The notes below the pieces were generated by a model. It searched no databases. It had not been told where the DNA came from and worked only from the letters and a program-made list of their open reading frames with translations. Shown here one piece after another: positions 52,210-60,706 of a DNA stretch of 64,000 bases (within the stretch, counting starts at the first letter, position 1; every line of letters begins with the position of its first letter). This DNA is from 62-47 sp044463945 (lineage in GTDB: Bacteria; Pseudomonadota; Alphaproteobacteria; Rhizobiales; Xanthobacteraceae). Made by a program: the position numbers and the translations under genes. The stretch is from NCBI GenBank assembly GCA_044463945.1, contig JBIQLW010000007.1, forward strand, positions 66,993 through 130,992, given 5' to 3'.

Positions 52210-52875
52210 ATGAACGACGACACCGAAACCAGAGGCGACAGCGATCTGATCGAAGCCGGCCGCAAGGTGTTCGCCGGCGACTGGCGCTTCATCTGGGCCG
52301 CGCCCTCGATCGAGACGCTGCCGCCGATGGAAGGCGTCGAGATCGCGTTCGCCGGGCGCTCCAACGTCGGCAAGTCGAGCCTCATCAACGCGCTGACCGG
52401 CCGCAACGCGCTGGCCCGCACCTCGCACACGCCGGGCCGCACCCAGGAACTGATCTTCTTCGAGGGACCGAAGACCTGCGGGCTGCGGCTGGTCGACATG
52501 CCGGGCTACGGCTACGCGCAGGCGTCGAAGACCAGGATCGCGTCATGGACCGCGCTGATCCATCAGTTTTTGCAGGGCCGCAGCAATCTGGCGCGCATCT
52601 ACGTGCTGATCGACTCGCGCCACGGCCTCAAGGAGGTCGATACCGACATTCTGAAGACGCTCGACCGCGCCGCCGTCAGCTATCAGATCGTGCTCACCAA
52701 GGCCGACCAGATCAAGCCCGCCGACCTCGCGGCGCGGATCGAAGCCACGCGCGAGGCGCTGAAAAAACATCCGGCGGCGTTCCCGCAGGTGCTGGCGACG
52801 TCGTCGCGCAGCGGCGCGGGACTGCCGGAGCTGCGCGCCGCGATCATGCGGCTGATGGCGGAGCGCGGCGCATGA
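52210..52875 (+). CDS. ysxC: Ribosome biogenesis GTPase YsxC/EngB
   Basis: 221 residues. All GTPase motifs: G1 GRSNVGKSSLIN, G2 TPGRTQ, G3 DMPGYGYA, G4 TKAD, G5 SSRSGAG. EngB-family length and N-terminal extension fit. Assists 50S subunit assembly. Overlaps the following membrane gene by 4 bp. Confidence 0.96.
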   Translation: MNDDTETRGDSDLIEAGRKVFAGDWRFIWAAPSIETLPPMEGVEIAFAGRSNVGKSSLINALTGRNALARTSHTPGRTQELIFFEGPKTCGLRLVDMPGYGYAQASKTRIASWTALIHQFLQGRSNLARIYVLIDSRHGLKEVDTDILKTLDRAAVSYQIVLTKADQIKPADLAARIEATREALKKHPAAFPQVLATSSRSGAGLPELRAAIMRLMAERGA

Positions 52876-53249
52876 GCCCGGCCGACGTCGCACGCGCTTT
52901 GATCGTCTGCGCCGGGGTGATGGGCACGGCCGGGGTGGCGCTGGCCGCCGCCGGCGCGCACCTGCCCGACGCGGCGCGGCTCACCACCGCTTCGCTGATG
53001 CTGCTGCTCCACGCCGCGGCCGTGCTCGGCGCCGCGGCGCTGGCCGAGCGTGGCCTCGTGCTGCCGGTGCCGGGCCTGATCGCCGCCGCCGGCTTCGTGC
53101 TCGGCGCCAGCCTGTTCGCCGGCGACCTGGTGCTGCGCGTCTTCGCCGGGCACGGCCTGTTTCCGCGCGCCGCGCCGAGCGGCGGCATCGTGCTGATGCT
53201 GAGTTGGCTGTTGCTGGCGGTCGCGGCGCTATGGCCGCGCAAGGGATGA
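52872..53249 (+). CDS. Small membrane protein (DUF423-like)
   Basis: 125 residues, four hydrophobic segments. Pattern AGVMGTAGVALAAAGAHL, LLLHAAAVLGAAAL, FVLGASLFAGDLVLRV, GGIVLMLSWLLLAVAAL resembles the DUF423 (YgdD) family of small inner-membrane proteins of unknown role. ATGA-coupled to ysxC. Confidence 0.7.
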   Translation: MSPADVARALIVCAGVMGTAGVALAAAGAHLPDAARLTTASLMLLLHAAAVLGAAALAERGLVLPVPGLIAAAGFVLGASLFAGDLVLRVFAGHGLFPRAAPSGGIVLMLSWLLLAVAALWPRKG

Positions 53250-53357
53250 TACCCTCCCCTGCTTCGGCGGCACGGATTTTGTCATGACGCCGCCGCGGCG
53301 AAATGCTAGCCAATGCCAACCTTTGCCCGCACGAGCCTTGTCCCGAGAGCCTGCCCG

Positions 53358-54266
53358 ATGACCCAGCCCGCCCCGACCGTTTCCGAAATCACGCCCAGCG
53401 ATCAGGCGCGCATCCTGTCGGAAGCGCTGCCGCATATGCAGCAATACGACGACGAAACCATCGTCATCAAATACGGCGGCCACGCCATGGGCGCGGAACA
53501 CCTCGCCAAAGCCTTCGCGCGCGACATCGTGCTCCTGGAGCAGACCGCGATCAATCCGGTGGTGGTCCATGGCGGCGGCCCGCAGATCGCCACCATGCTG
53601 CAACGGCTCGGCATCAAGTCGGAGTTCGCCGCGGGCCTGCGCATCACCGACGCCGCCACCATCGAGATCGTCGAAATGGTGCTGGCCGGCTCGATCAACA
53701 AGCAGCTCGTCGGCTACATCAACGAGGCCGGCGGCAAGGCGGTCGGCCTGTGCGGCAAGGACGGCAACATGGTCACCGCCTCAAAAGCAACGCGCAACAT
53801 GGTCGATCCCGACTCCCACATCGAGAAGGTGATCGATCTCGGCTTCGTCGGCGAGCCGGAAAAGGTCGATCTCACGCTGCTCAACCAGTTGATCGGCCAC
53901 GAACTGATCCCGGTGCTGGCGCCGCTCGCGACATCCGGTAGCGGCCAGACCTTCAACGTCAACGCCGACACCTTCGCCGGTGCGGTGGCCGGGGCGCTGA
54001 AGGCCAAGCGGCTGCTGCTGCTGACCGACGTGCCGGGCGTGCTCGACAAGTCGAAGACGCTGATCCCGGAACTGTCGGTGAAGGACGCGCGCAAGCTGAT
54101 CGCCGACGGCACCATTTCCGGCGGCATGATCCCCAAGGTCGAAACCTGCATCTACGCGCTGGAGCAGGGCGTCGAGGGCGTCGTCATCATCGACGGCAAG
54201 ACCTCGCACGCGGTGCTGCTCGAACTGTTCACCAATCAGGGCACCGGCACGCTGATCCACAAATGA
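53358..54266 (+). CDS. argB: Acetylglutamate kinase
   Basis: 302 residues from ATG at 53358. Motifs: IVIKYGGHAMG (phosphate loop), PVVVHGGGPQI, ITDAATIEIVEMVLAGSINK, VPGVLDKS and SGGMIPKVETC. Phosphorylates N-acetylglutamate, the second step of arginine synthesis. The start 15 codons upstream (53313) lacks a better site. Coupled by ATGA with the following nucleotidase. Confidence 0.96.
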   Translation: MTQPAPTVSEITPSDQARILSEALPHMQQYDDETIVIKYGGHAMGAEHLAKAFARDIVLLEQTAINPVVVHGGGPQIATMLQRLGIKSEFAAGLRITDAATIEIVEMVLAGSINKQLVGYINEAGGKAVGLCGKDGNMVTASKATRNMVDPDSHIEKVIDLGFVGEPEKVDLTLLNQLIGHELIPVLAPLATSGSGQTFNVNADTFAGAVAGALKAKRLLLLTDVPGVLDKSKTLIPELSVKDARKLIADGTISGGMIPKVETCIYALEQGVEGVVIIDGKTSHAVLLELFTNQGTGTLIHK

Positions 54267-54967
54267 CCGCCGCGCCGTCCACCGCCAGAACCTTCGGCCA
54301 CGTCGATACCTGGGTTTTCGACCTCGACAACACCCTGTATCCGCATCACGTCAACCTGTGGCAGCAGGTGGATGCGCGGATCCGCGACTACGTGGCGATG
54401 ACGCTGAAGGTCGCGCCCGAGGAAGCCTTCCGCATCCAGAAGGACTATTACAAGCGCTTCGGCACCACGATGCGCGGCATGATGTCCGAGCACGGCATTT
54501 CCGCCGACGATTTCCTTAAGTTTGTCCACGAGATCGACCATTCGCCGCTGTCGCCCAACCCGGCGATGGGGGAGGCGATCGCGGCGCTTCCCGGCCGCAA
54601 GCTGATCCTCACCAACGGCTCGACCGACCACGCCGGCAAGGTTTTGGCGCGACTCGGTTTCCCGGATCATTTCGACGCGGTGTTCGACATCGTCGCCGCC
54701 GAGTTCGAGCCGAAACCCGCGCCGGGCACCTATCGGCGCTTCCTCGAACGCCACGCGGTCGATCCGGCGCGCTCCGCGATGTTCGAGGATCTGGCGCGCA
54801 ATCTCGTGGTGCCTTACGACCTCGGCATGACCACGGTGCTGGTGGTGCCCGACGGCACCCGGGAAGTGGTGCGCGAGGACTGGGAGACGGAGGGCCGCGA
54901 CGCGCCCCATGTCGATCACGTCACCGACGACCTTGCCGGCTTCCTCGCGAAGCTCACCCTGCGCTGA
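54263..54967 (+). CDS. Pyrimidine 5'-nucleotidase (HAD family)
   Basis: 234 residues. HAD motif I WVFDLDNTLYP, motif II LTNGSTDHA, and motif III/IV near KPAPGTYRRFL and FEDLARNL. The DLDNTLYP beginning and AARNL-type end suit the TIGR01993 group (SDT1-like pyrimidine 5'-nucleotidase), which hydrolyses UMP/CMP-type monophosphates. Overlaps argB by 4 bp. Confidence 0.85.
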   Translation: MTAAPSTARTFGHVDTWVFDLDNTLYPHHVNLWQQVDARIRDYVAMTLKVAPEEAFRIQKDYYKRFGTTMRGMMSEHGISADDFLKFVHEIDHSPLSPNPAMGEAIAALPGRKLILTNGSTDHAGKVLARLGFPDHFDAVFDIVAAEFEPKPAPGTYRRFLERHAVDPARSAMFEDLARNLVVPYDLGMTTVLVVPDGTREVVREDWETEGRDAPHVDHVTDDLAGFLAKLTLR

Positions 54968-55043
54968 GCCGCGCTTGACTCTCTCCCGCTGAATCCGGAC
55001 AAAAGCGTCCGAACCCGGACATCCGAAAGCCCAAGGAATCCCC

Positions 55044-55889
55044 ATGTCGCTCGCCTCGCTCGAATCCACCGTCAACGGCGCTTTTGAGGCGCGCGACACT
55101 GTCACCGCCGCGACCAGAGGCGAGGTGCGCGAGGCGGTCGATCACGCGCTCGACCTGCTCGACAAGGGCGAGGCGCGGGTGGCCGAGCGCGGCGCGGACG
55201 GCAAGTGGACCGTCAACCAGTGGCTGAAGAAGGCGGTGCTGCTGTCGTTCCGGCTCAACGACATGAGCCCGATCCCCGGCGGGCCGGGCGGCGCGTCGTG
55301 GTGGGACAAGGTGCCCTCGAAGTTCGAGGGCTGGGGCGAGAACCGTTTCCGCGACGCCGGCTTCCGCGCCGTGCCGGGCGCGATCGTCCGCCGCTCCGCC
55401 TTCATCGCCAGGAACGTCGTGCTGATGCCGTCCTTCGTCAACCTCGGCGCGTATGTCGATGAGGGCACCATGGTCGATACCTGGTCCACGGTCGGCTCCT
55501 GCGCCCAGATCGGCAAGCGCGTGCATATCTCCGGCGGCGTCGGCATCGGCGGCGTGCTGGAGCCGTTGCAGGCCGGCCCGGTGATCGTCGAGGACGACTG
55601 CTTCATCGGCGCGCGCTCGGAGGTGGCCGAAGGCGTCATCGTGCGCAAGGGCGCGGTGCTGGCGATGGGCGTGTTCCTCGGCGCGTCCACCAAGATCGTC
55701 GATCGCGAGACCGGCGAGGTCTTCGTCGGCGAGGTGCCGGAATATGCCGTGGTGGTGCCCGGCGCGCTGCCGGGCAAGCCGCTGAAGAACGGCCAACCCG
55801 GCCCTTCCACCGCCTGCGCGGTCATCATGAAGCGCGTCGACGCGCGCACCCGCTCCAAGACCGGCATCAACGAACTGCTTCGCGACTGA
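55044..55889 (+). CDS. dapD: Tetrahydrodipicolinate N-succinyltransferase
   Basis: 281 residues. Left-handed beta-helix hexapeptide repeats between about 110 and 220 (VVLMPSFVNLGAYVDEGTMV, ISGGVGIGGVLEPLQAGPVI) and the family motif GSCAQIGK. Fourth step of the succinylase branch of lysine/DAP synthesis. Preceded by CAAGGA. Followed by dapE after 13 bp. Confidence 0.96.
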   Translation: MSLASLESTVNGAFEARDTVTAATRGEVREAVDHALDLLDKGEARVAERGADGKWTVNQWLKKAVLLSFRLNDMSPIPGGPGGASWWDKVPSKFEGWGENRFRDAGFRAVPGAIVRRSAFIARNVVLMPSFVNLGAYVDEGTMVDTWSTVGSCAQIGKRVHISGGVGIGGVLEPLQAGPVIVEDDCFIGARSEVAEGVIVRKGAVLAMGVFLGASTKIVDRETGEVFVGEVPEYAVVVPGALPGKPLKNGQPGPSTACAVIMKRVDARTRSKTGINELLRD

Positions 55890-55902
55890 CAACGAGCCGG
55901 CG

Positions 55903-57066
55903 ATGGAAAACGACGCGCTCACGATCGCCCGCGACCTGATCCGCTGCCCGTCGGTGACGCCGGCGGACGCCGGCGCGCTCGGCGTGCTGGAAACGCGGCT
56001 GAAGGCCGCCGGCTTCGACGTGCATCGCGTCACCTTCAGCGAGCCGGGCGCGGCCGATATCGACAACCTTTATGCGCGGATCGGCAGCGGCGCGCCGCAC
56101 CTCTCTTTCGCGGGACATACCGACGTGGTGCCGCCCGGCGACGAGGCCGCATGGAGCCACGGCGCGTTTTCCGGCGACGTCAGGGACGGCTTCCTCTACG
56201 GGCGCGGCGCGGTGGACATGAAGGGCGGCATCGCCGCAAGCGTCGCCGCGACGCTGGCCTATCTCGAAGCGCATGGCGGCAAGCCGCCGAAGGGCGGCTC
56301 GATCTCCTTCATCATCACCGGCGACGAGGAAGCCAGCGCCGTCAACGGCACCGTCAAGCTGATGCAGTGGCTGGATGCGCGCGGCGAGACATTCGACCAT
56401 TGCGTGCTCGGCGAACCGAGCAATGTCGAGGCGATGGGCGACTGCATCAAGGTCGGCCGGCGCGGCTCGCTGTCCGGCACGCTGATCGTCGAGGGCGTGC
56501 AGGGCCACGTCGCCTATCCGCACCGCGCATCGAACCCGATCCCCGATGTCGCCGCGCTGATCGTCGCGCTCGACGGCGAGCCGCTCGACACCGGCAGCGC
56601 GCATTTCCAGGCGTCGAATCTCGAATTCACCTCGGTCGATGTCGGCAACGCCACGTATAACGTGATTCCGGCGCGGGCCACGGCGAAATTCAACATCCGC
56701 TATAACGACCATCACACGCAGGCGTCGCTGCGCGCGCTGGTCGAGGCGCGGCTGGCGAAGGCGAGCGGCAACCGCATCCGCGCCCGCATCGACTGGGAGC
56801 CGTCCAACGCCGACGTGTTCCTGACGCAGCCGGGTCCGTTCACCGATCTTGTGGTCGCCGCGATCCGGGAGGCGACCGGGCGCACGCCCGACCTCAACAC
56901 CGGCGGCGGCACCTCGGATGCACGCTTCATCACCCGCTATTGCCCGGTGATCGAGTTCGGGCTGGTCGGCCAGACCATGCACCAGATCGACGAGCGCACC
57001 CCGGTCAGCGATCTCGAAACGCTGACGCAAATCTATCGCGGCATCCTGGAGCGCTACTTCGCATGA
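55903..57066 (+). CDS. dapE: Succinyl-diaminopimelate desuccinylase
   Basis: 387 residues. M20 peptidase motifs: SFAGHTDVVPPGD (metal His/Asp), GRGAVDMKGG, GDEEASAVNG (catalytic Glu), and C-terminal NTGGGTSDARF. Zinc-dependent removal of succinate from succinyl-DAP. Together with dapD forms a DAP/lysine operon; ATGA-coupled to the next gene. Confidence 0.96.
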   Translation: MENDALTIARDLIRCPSVTPADAGALGVLETRLKAAGFDVHRVTFSEPGAADIDNLYARIGSGAPHLSFAGHTDVVPPGDEAAWSHGAFSGDVRDGFLYGRGAVDMKGGIAASVAATLAYLEAHGGKPPKGGSISFIITGDEEASAVNGTVKLMQWLDARGETFDHCVLGEPSNVEAMGDCIKVGRRGSLSGTLIVEGVQGHVAYPHRASNPIPDVAALIVALDGEPLDTGSAHFQASNLEFTSVDVGNATYNVIPARATAKFNIRYNDHHTQASLRALVEARLAKASGNRIRARIDWEPSNADVFLTQPGPFTDLVVAAIREATGRTPDLNTGGGTSDARFITRYCPVIEFGLVGQTMHQIDERTPVSDLETLTQIYRGILERYFA

Positions 57067-57623
57067 GCGGCAAGGTGCTCGTCCTCACCGCGATCGACGA
57101 CGAACTCGCCAAGGCGCGGGCGCCCGAAGGCGTCGAGGTGATCTATACCGGCGTCGGCAAGGTCAACGCCGCGAGCGCGGCGACGCTGGCGCTGTTGGTG
57201 CTGCGGCCGCAGCTTGTCGTCAATTACGGCACCGCCGGCAAGATCAACGAGTCGTTGCGCGGGCTGGTCGAGGTCGGCCACGTCATCCAGCGCGACATGA
57301 TCGCCGAGCCGCTGGCGCCGCGCGGCCGCACGCCGTTCGGCCCCGAGCTGGACCGGCTGTCGTCGGGCCGGGAAGGCGTCGTCTGCGGCACCGGCGACAG
57401 CTTCGTTACCACCACCGACCCGTGGCTGGTGGCGAAGGGCGTCGATATTGTCGATATGGAATTGTACGCCATCGCCCATGTCTGCCAGCGCCACGGCATT
57501 CCGTGGCGCGCCTTCAAGTTCATCACCGACGACGCCAACGACTTCGCCGCCGAACACTGGACCGCCAACGTCGCCGACGGGCAGGAGCTGTTCTGGGCGG
57601 CGATAAGGGAAGTGGCAACCTGA
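57063..57623 (+). CDS. Nucleoside phosphorylase-family protein (MTA/SAH nucleosidase-like)
   Basis: 186 residues from ATG at 57063. PNP/MTAN fold: VVNYGTAGKI, GDSFVTT and VDMELYAIAHVC (Glu in DMELYA contacts the nucleoside) and ITDDAN (catalytic Asp). Shorter than E. coli Pfs (232). Probably hydrolyses adenosine- or guanosine-type nucleosides; exact substrate unknown. Overlaps dapE by 4 bp. Confidence 0.8.
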   Translation: MSGKVLVLTAIDDELAKARAPEGVEVIYTGVGKVNAASAATLALLVLRPQLVVNYGTAGKINESLRGLVEVGHVIQRDMIAEPLAPRGRTPFGPELDRLSSGREGVVCGTGDSFVTTTDPWLVAKGVDIVDMELYAIAHVCQRHGIPWRAFKFITDDANDFAAEHWTANVADGQELFWAAIREVAT

Positions 57624-57628
57624 CTCTC

Positions 57629-57732
57629 AGTCATCGTCCGCGAAGGCGGACGATCCAGTACTCACCGGCTGCCACTCCATCAACAACACTCGCGTCGCGG
57701 AATACTGGATGCCCGCCTGCGCGGGCATGACG
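57629..57732 (+). repeat. Dispersed repeat, copy 2 (104 bp, diverged)
   Basis: Starts GTCATCGTCCGCG..CGGACGATCCAGTA and ends AATACTGGAT followed by GCCCGCCTGCGCGGGC and ATGACG. The second palindrome differs in sequence from other copies yet remains self-complementary, so structure is conserved over sequence. It lies between the nucleosidase and the GIY-YIG gene. Confidence 0.75.
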
Positions 57733-57736
57733 GCGC

Positions 57737-58036
57737 TTATGGGGATGCGATTCCGGGATACAGATCGTCCCAGTTCGGGTTGTTTTCCTCGATCAGCCGG
57801 ATTTTCCAGCTCCGATTCCATTTCTTCAAGCGCTTCTCGCGACGAATGGCGTTCTCCATATCGTCGAACTGCTCGAAATAGACCAGTCTGTGAACGCCAT
57901 ACTTCTGCGTGAAGCCCTCGACGACGCTCTCGCGATGCTCCCAGATTCGCCGGACAAGATCATTGGTGACACCAGTGTAAAATGTGCCGCCAATCTTGCT
58001 TGCAAGAATGTAGACGTAGAAATGCCTGTCACTCAT
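57737..58036 (-). CDS. GIY-YIG family nuclease
   Basis: 99 residues from ATG at 58036. The GIY-YIG motif appears as FYVYILAS...GTFYTGVTND, followed by LVRRIWEHR (catalytic Arg/His), Glu in the KYGVHRLVYFE region and EKRLKKWNRSWK. Single-domain URI/UPF0213-like nuclease, role unknown. It sits between two copies of the ~103-bp repeat in inverted orientation. Confidence 0.88.
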   Translation of the reverse strand: MSDRHFYVYILASKIGGTFYTGVTNDLVRRIWEHRESVVEGFTQKYGVHRLVYFEQFDDMENAIRREKRLKKWNRSWKIRLIEENNPNWDDLYPGIASP

Positions 58037-58111
58037 GACCCGATCCTCGGAGCCCGATCGGAAATTCGTTTGCGCACGGATTTTTGCGCACGGATTTACG
58101 GCACGAAAAGC

Positions 58112-58214
58112 CGTCATACTCCGCGAAGGCGGAGTATCCAGTATGCCGTGTGGGATCAAATTTCCCATGCGCTCGCACGGATTACTGGATCGTCCGCCTT
58201 CGCGGACGATGACG
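58112..58214 (-). repeat. 103-bp dispersed repeat, copy 3 (inverted)
   Basis: Begins CGTCATACTCCGCG..CGGAGTATCCAGTA and ends TACTGGATCGTCCGCC..GGACGATGACG, i.e. copy 1 read from the other strand. The reverse-complement centre keeps GCGCATGGGAAATT, as in copy 4. Exactly 103 bp. Confidence 0.8.
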
Positions 58215-58288
58215 CCGCGTTTCAGGTCGGATATTCAGAGATCCATCGGCCGATCAAGACGAGCGGCGACGCTTCAGCCGCAATCCGC

Positions 58289-59029
58289 TCACTCGTAATC
58301 CACCCGCACCAGATAGAGCCCGTCCGGCGGCGCGATGGGGCCGCAGGCGCGGCGGTCGCGGGCTTCGAGCGCGCGCGTGAGATCGTCGGCGCTCCAGCGG
58401 CCCTCGCCGACCCACACCAGCGAACCGACCATCGAACGCACCTGGCTGTGCAGGAACGAGCGCGCGGAGGTGACGATCTCGACCGCCTCACCGTGCCGCG
58501 CGACGTCGAGTTGGTCGAGCGTCTTCAACGGCGACTTCGCCTGACATTCGCTGTCGCGAAACGTTGTGAAGTCGTGCTTGCCGAGCAGGCGCTGCGCGGC
58601 CGCGTGCATCGCATCGGCGTCGAGCGGGCGCGGCACCCGCCACGCCTTGCCGATGTCGAGCGCCAGATTGGCGCGGCGGTTGACGATGCGATAGCGGTAG
58701 TGCCGGCGGATCGCGGAGAACCGCGCCTCGAATGTGTCCGCCACCACGTCCGCCGCCAGCACGCCGATCGGCAGCGGCCGCAGATGCGCGTTGAGGCCGT
58801 CGCGCAAGCGGCCCGGCGGCAGCGTCTTGACGATATCGACATGCGCCACCTGCGCCAGCGCGTGAACGCCGGCATCGGTACGCCCCGCGCCGTGGACGCG
58901 AGCGGGCGCGCCGTTGATCGCCGCTACCGCGTCCTCAAGCGCGCCCTGAACCGAGCGGCCGTTGTCCTGAATCTGCCAGCCGCAGAACGGCGCGCCGTCA
59001 TATTCGATGATGAGCCGGTAGCGCGGCAT
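58289..59029 (-). CDS. truA: tRNA pseudouridine synthase A
   Basis: 246 residues from ATG at 59029. Contains YRLIIEYDGAPFCGWQIQDN, GRTDAGVHALAQVAH with the catalytic Asp, and RSFLHSQVRSMVGSLVWVGEG. Modifies U38-40 in the anticodon arm. Overlaps the fmt stop (ATGA). Length typical. Confidence 0.95.
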   Translation of the reverse strand: MPRYRLIIEYDGAPFCGWQIQDNGRSVQGALEDAVAAINGAPARVHGAGRTDAGVHALAQVAHVDIVKTLPPGRLRDGLNAHLRPLPIGVLAADVVADTFEARFSAIRRHYRYRIVNRRANLALDIGKAWRVPRPLDADAMHAAAQRLLGKHDFTTFRDSECQAKSPLKTLDQLDVARHGEAVEIVTSARSFLHSQVRSMVGSLVWVGEGRWSADDLTRALEARDRRACGPIAPPDGLYLVRVDYE

Positions 59030-59961
59030 CAGACGAACCGCAGCGGCGGCGCAAGCGGCGTGCCGCGCAGGAAGTCGGCGGCTTTCATCGGCGCCTTGCC
59101 GGCGCGCTGCACCTCGATGAGGCGGATCGCGCCCTCGCCGCAGGCAACCGTCAGGCGATCGTCCAGCAACGCGCCGGGCGCGCCCGCGCCCGACGCCAGT
59201 TCGCAGCGCAGAATCTTGAGGCGCGCCGCGCCGCCGCCCTGCGGCGCTTCGGTCCACGCGCCGGGAAACGGCGACAGCCCGTGGATGTGCCGCAGCACCG
59301 CGCGCGCCGGCCTGGTCCAGTCGATCCGCGCTTCCGCCTTGTCGATCTTGGCGGCGTAGGTGACGCCCTGCTCGCTCTGCTTCATGAGTCGCAACCCGCC
59401 GCGCTCCAGCGCGCCGATCGCGCGGACCATCAGATCCGCGCCGAGCCGCGCCAGCGCGTCGTGCAGGTCGGCGGCGGTCATCGCGTCGGTGAGCGCGATC
59501 CGCTCGACTATCGCGACGTCGCCGGTGTCGAGGCCGGCGTCCATTTTCATCACCATCACACCGCTCTCGGCGTCGCCCGCCATGATCGCGCGGTTGATCG
59601 GGGCCGCGCCGCGCCAGCGCGGCAGCAGCGAGGCGTGCAGGTTGAAGCAGCCGAGCTTTGGGGCATCGAGAACGGCCTGCGGCAGGATCATGCCGTAGGC
59701 CACCACCACCGCGGCGTCGGCCTCGTGCGCCTGAAACTGCGCCAGCGCCTCCGGCGTCTTCAGCGTCGCCGGCGTCAATACGGGAATGCCGAGCCGCCGC
59801 GCCTCGCGCTCCACCGGGCTTGGTTGCAGCGCCATGCCGCGCCCGGCGGGTTTTGGCGCGCGCGTATAAACCGCGACGATGTCGTGGCCATGCGCCGCCA
59901 GTTCCAGAAGCGTGGGCACCGCGAAATCCGGCGTGCCCATGAAGATCAGTCGCAGCGGCAT
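59029..59961 (-). CDS. fmt: Methionyl-tRNA formyltransferase
   Basis: 310 residues. Contains LRLIFMGTPDFAVPTL, CFNLHASLLPRWRGAAPINR (catalytic Asn/His), and the Asp in MKMDAGLDTGDV. C-terminal OB-like domain with HGLSPFPGAWTE. Formylates initiator Met-tRNA. Coupled to truA and preceded by def on the same strand. Confidence 0.96.
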   Translation of the reverse strand: MPLRLIFMGTPDFAVPTLLELAAHGHDIVAVYTRAPKPAGRGMALQPSPVEREARRLGIPVLTPATLKTPEALAQFQAHEADAAVVVAYGMILPQAVLDAPKLGCFNLHASLLPRWRGAAPINRAIMAGDAESGVMVMKMDAGLDTGDVAIVERIALTDAMTAADLHDALARLGADLMVRAIGALERGGLRLMKQSEQGVTYAAKIDKAEARIDWTRPARAVLRHIHGLSPFPGAWTEAPQGGGAARLKILRCELASGAGAPGALLDDRLTVACGEGAIRLIEVQRAGKAPMKAADFLRGTPLAPPLRFV

Positions 59962-60001
59962 GGGTCGGGGGCCGATGTGTCGCGGGCGCGGCTGGCGGCG
60001 A

Positions 60002-60538
60002 CTACTTCGCCGCCAGCTTCGCCGCCTTGGTGAACTTCTTGATGACGCGGTCGCGTTTGAGCTTAGACAGGTAATCGACGAACAGCACGCCGTTCAGGTG
60101 ATCGATCTCGTGCTGGATGCAGGTGGCGAACAGCCCCTCGGCGTCCTCCTCGCGCAGCTTGCCGTCGAGATCGAGATAGCGCACGCGCACCCGCGCCGGC
60201 CGCTCGACCTCCTCGTAATATTCGGGGATCGACAAGCAGCCTTCCTCGTAGACCGAGCGCTCCTCGGACGCCGCGACGATTTCCGGATTGATGAAGACGC
60301 GCGGGTTCGGCTTGGCGTCGCCGCCCTCCTCGCCCTTCTCGCGCTTGGAGATATCCATGGTGACGAGCCGCACCGGCTCGGCGATCTGGATCGCCGCGAG
60401 CCCGATGCCCGGCGCGTCGTACATGGTTTCCAGCATGTCGTCGGCGAGCTTGCGGACGTCCGGCGACACCTTCTCGATCGGTTTGGAGACGAGCCGCAAC
60501 TGCCTGTCGGGCAGCACGATGATTTCACGAATGGCCAT
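60002..60538 (-). CDS. def: Peptide deformylase
   Basis: 178 residues from ATG at 60538. Three family motifs: GIGLAAIQI, EGCLSIP (metal Cys) and QHEIDHLNG (HExxH). Removes the formyl group from nascent proteins. The def-fmt-truA order on one strand is common in alphaproteobacteria. The frame upstream of 60538 overlaps the divergent promoter region and is not used. Confidence 0.96.
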   Translation of the reverse strand: MAIREIIVLPDRQLRLVSKPIEKVSPDVRKLADDMLETMYDAPGIGLAAIQIAEPVRLVTMDISKREKGEEGGDAKPNPRVFINPEIVAASEERSVYEEGCLSIPEYYEEVERPARVRVRYLDLDGKLREEDAEGLFATCIQHEIDHLNGVLFVDYLSKLKRDRVIKKFTKAAKLAAK

Positions 60539-60706
60539 GGGGGCGATGTAAGCCCCGGCCCCGTCGCGGTCAATGCACGCGATGACGGGCGCAGGACGCG
60601 AGCCGCGCCGGGGTCGGACCTCGTTAACCATCGCCATAAACCCGGCGTTCATGCAAAATGTTCCATATTCGTTCTTCATACGGCGAATCGGCTAGGCTGG
60701 AAAACG

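Noticed and set aside
54954..57030. Two long frames antisense to dapD and dapE
   Set aside because: Both overlap fully conserved genes and show shadow-frame composition.
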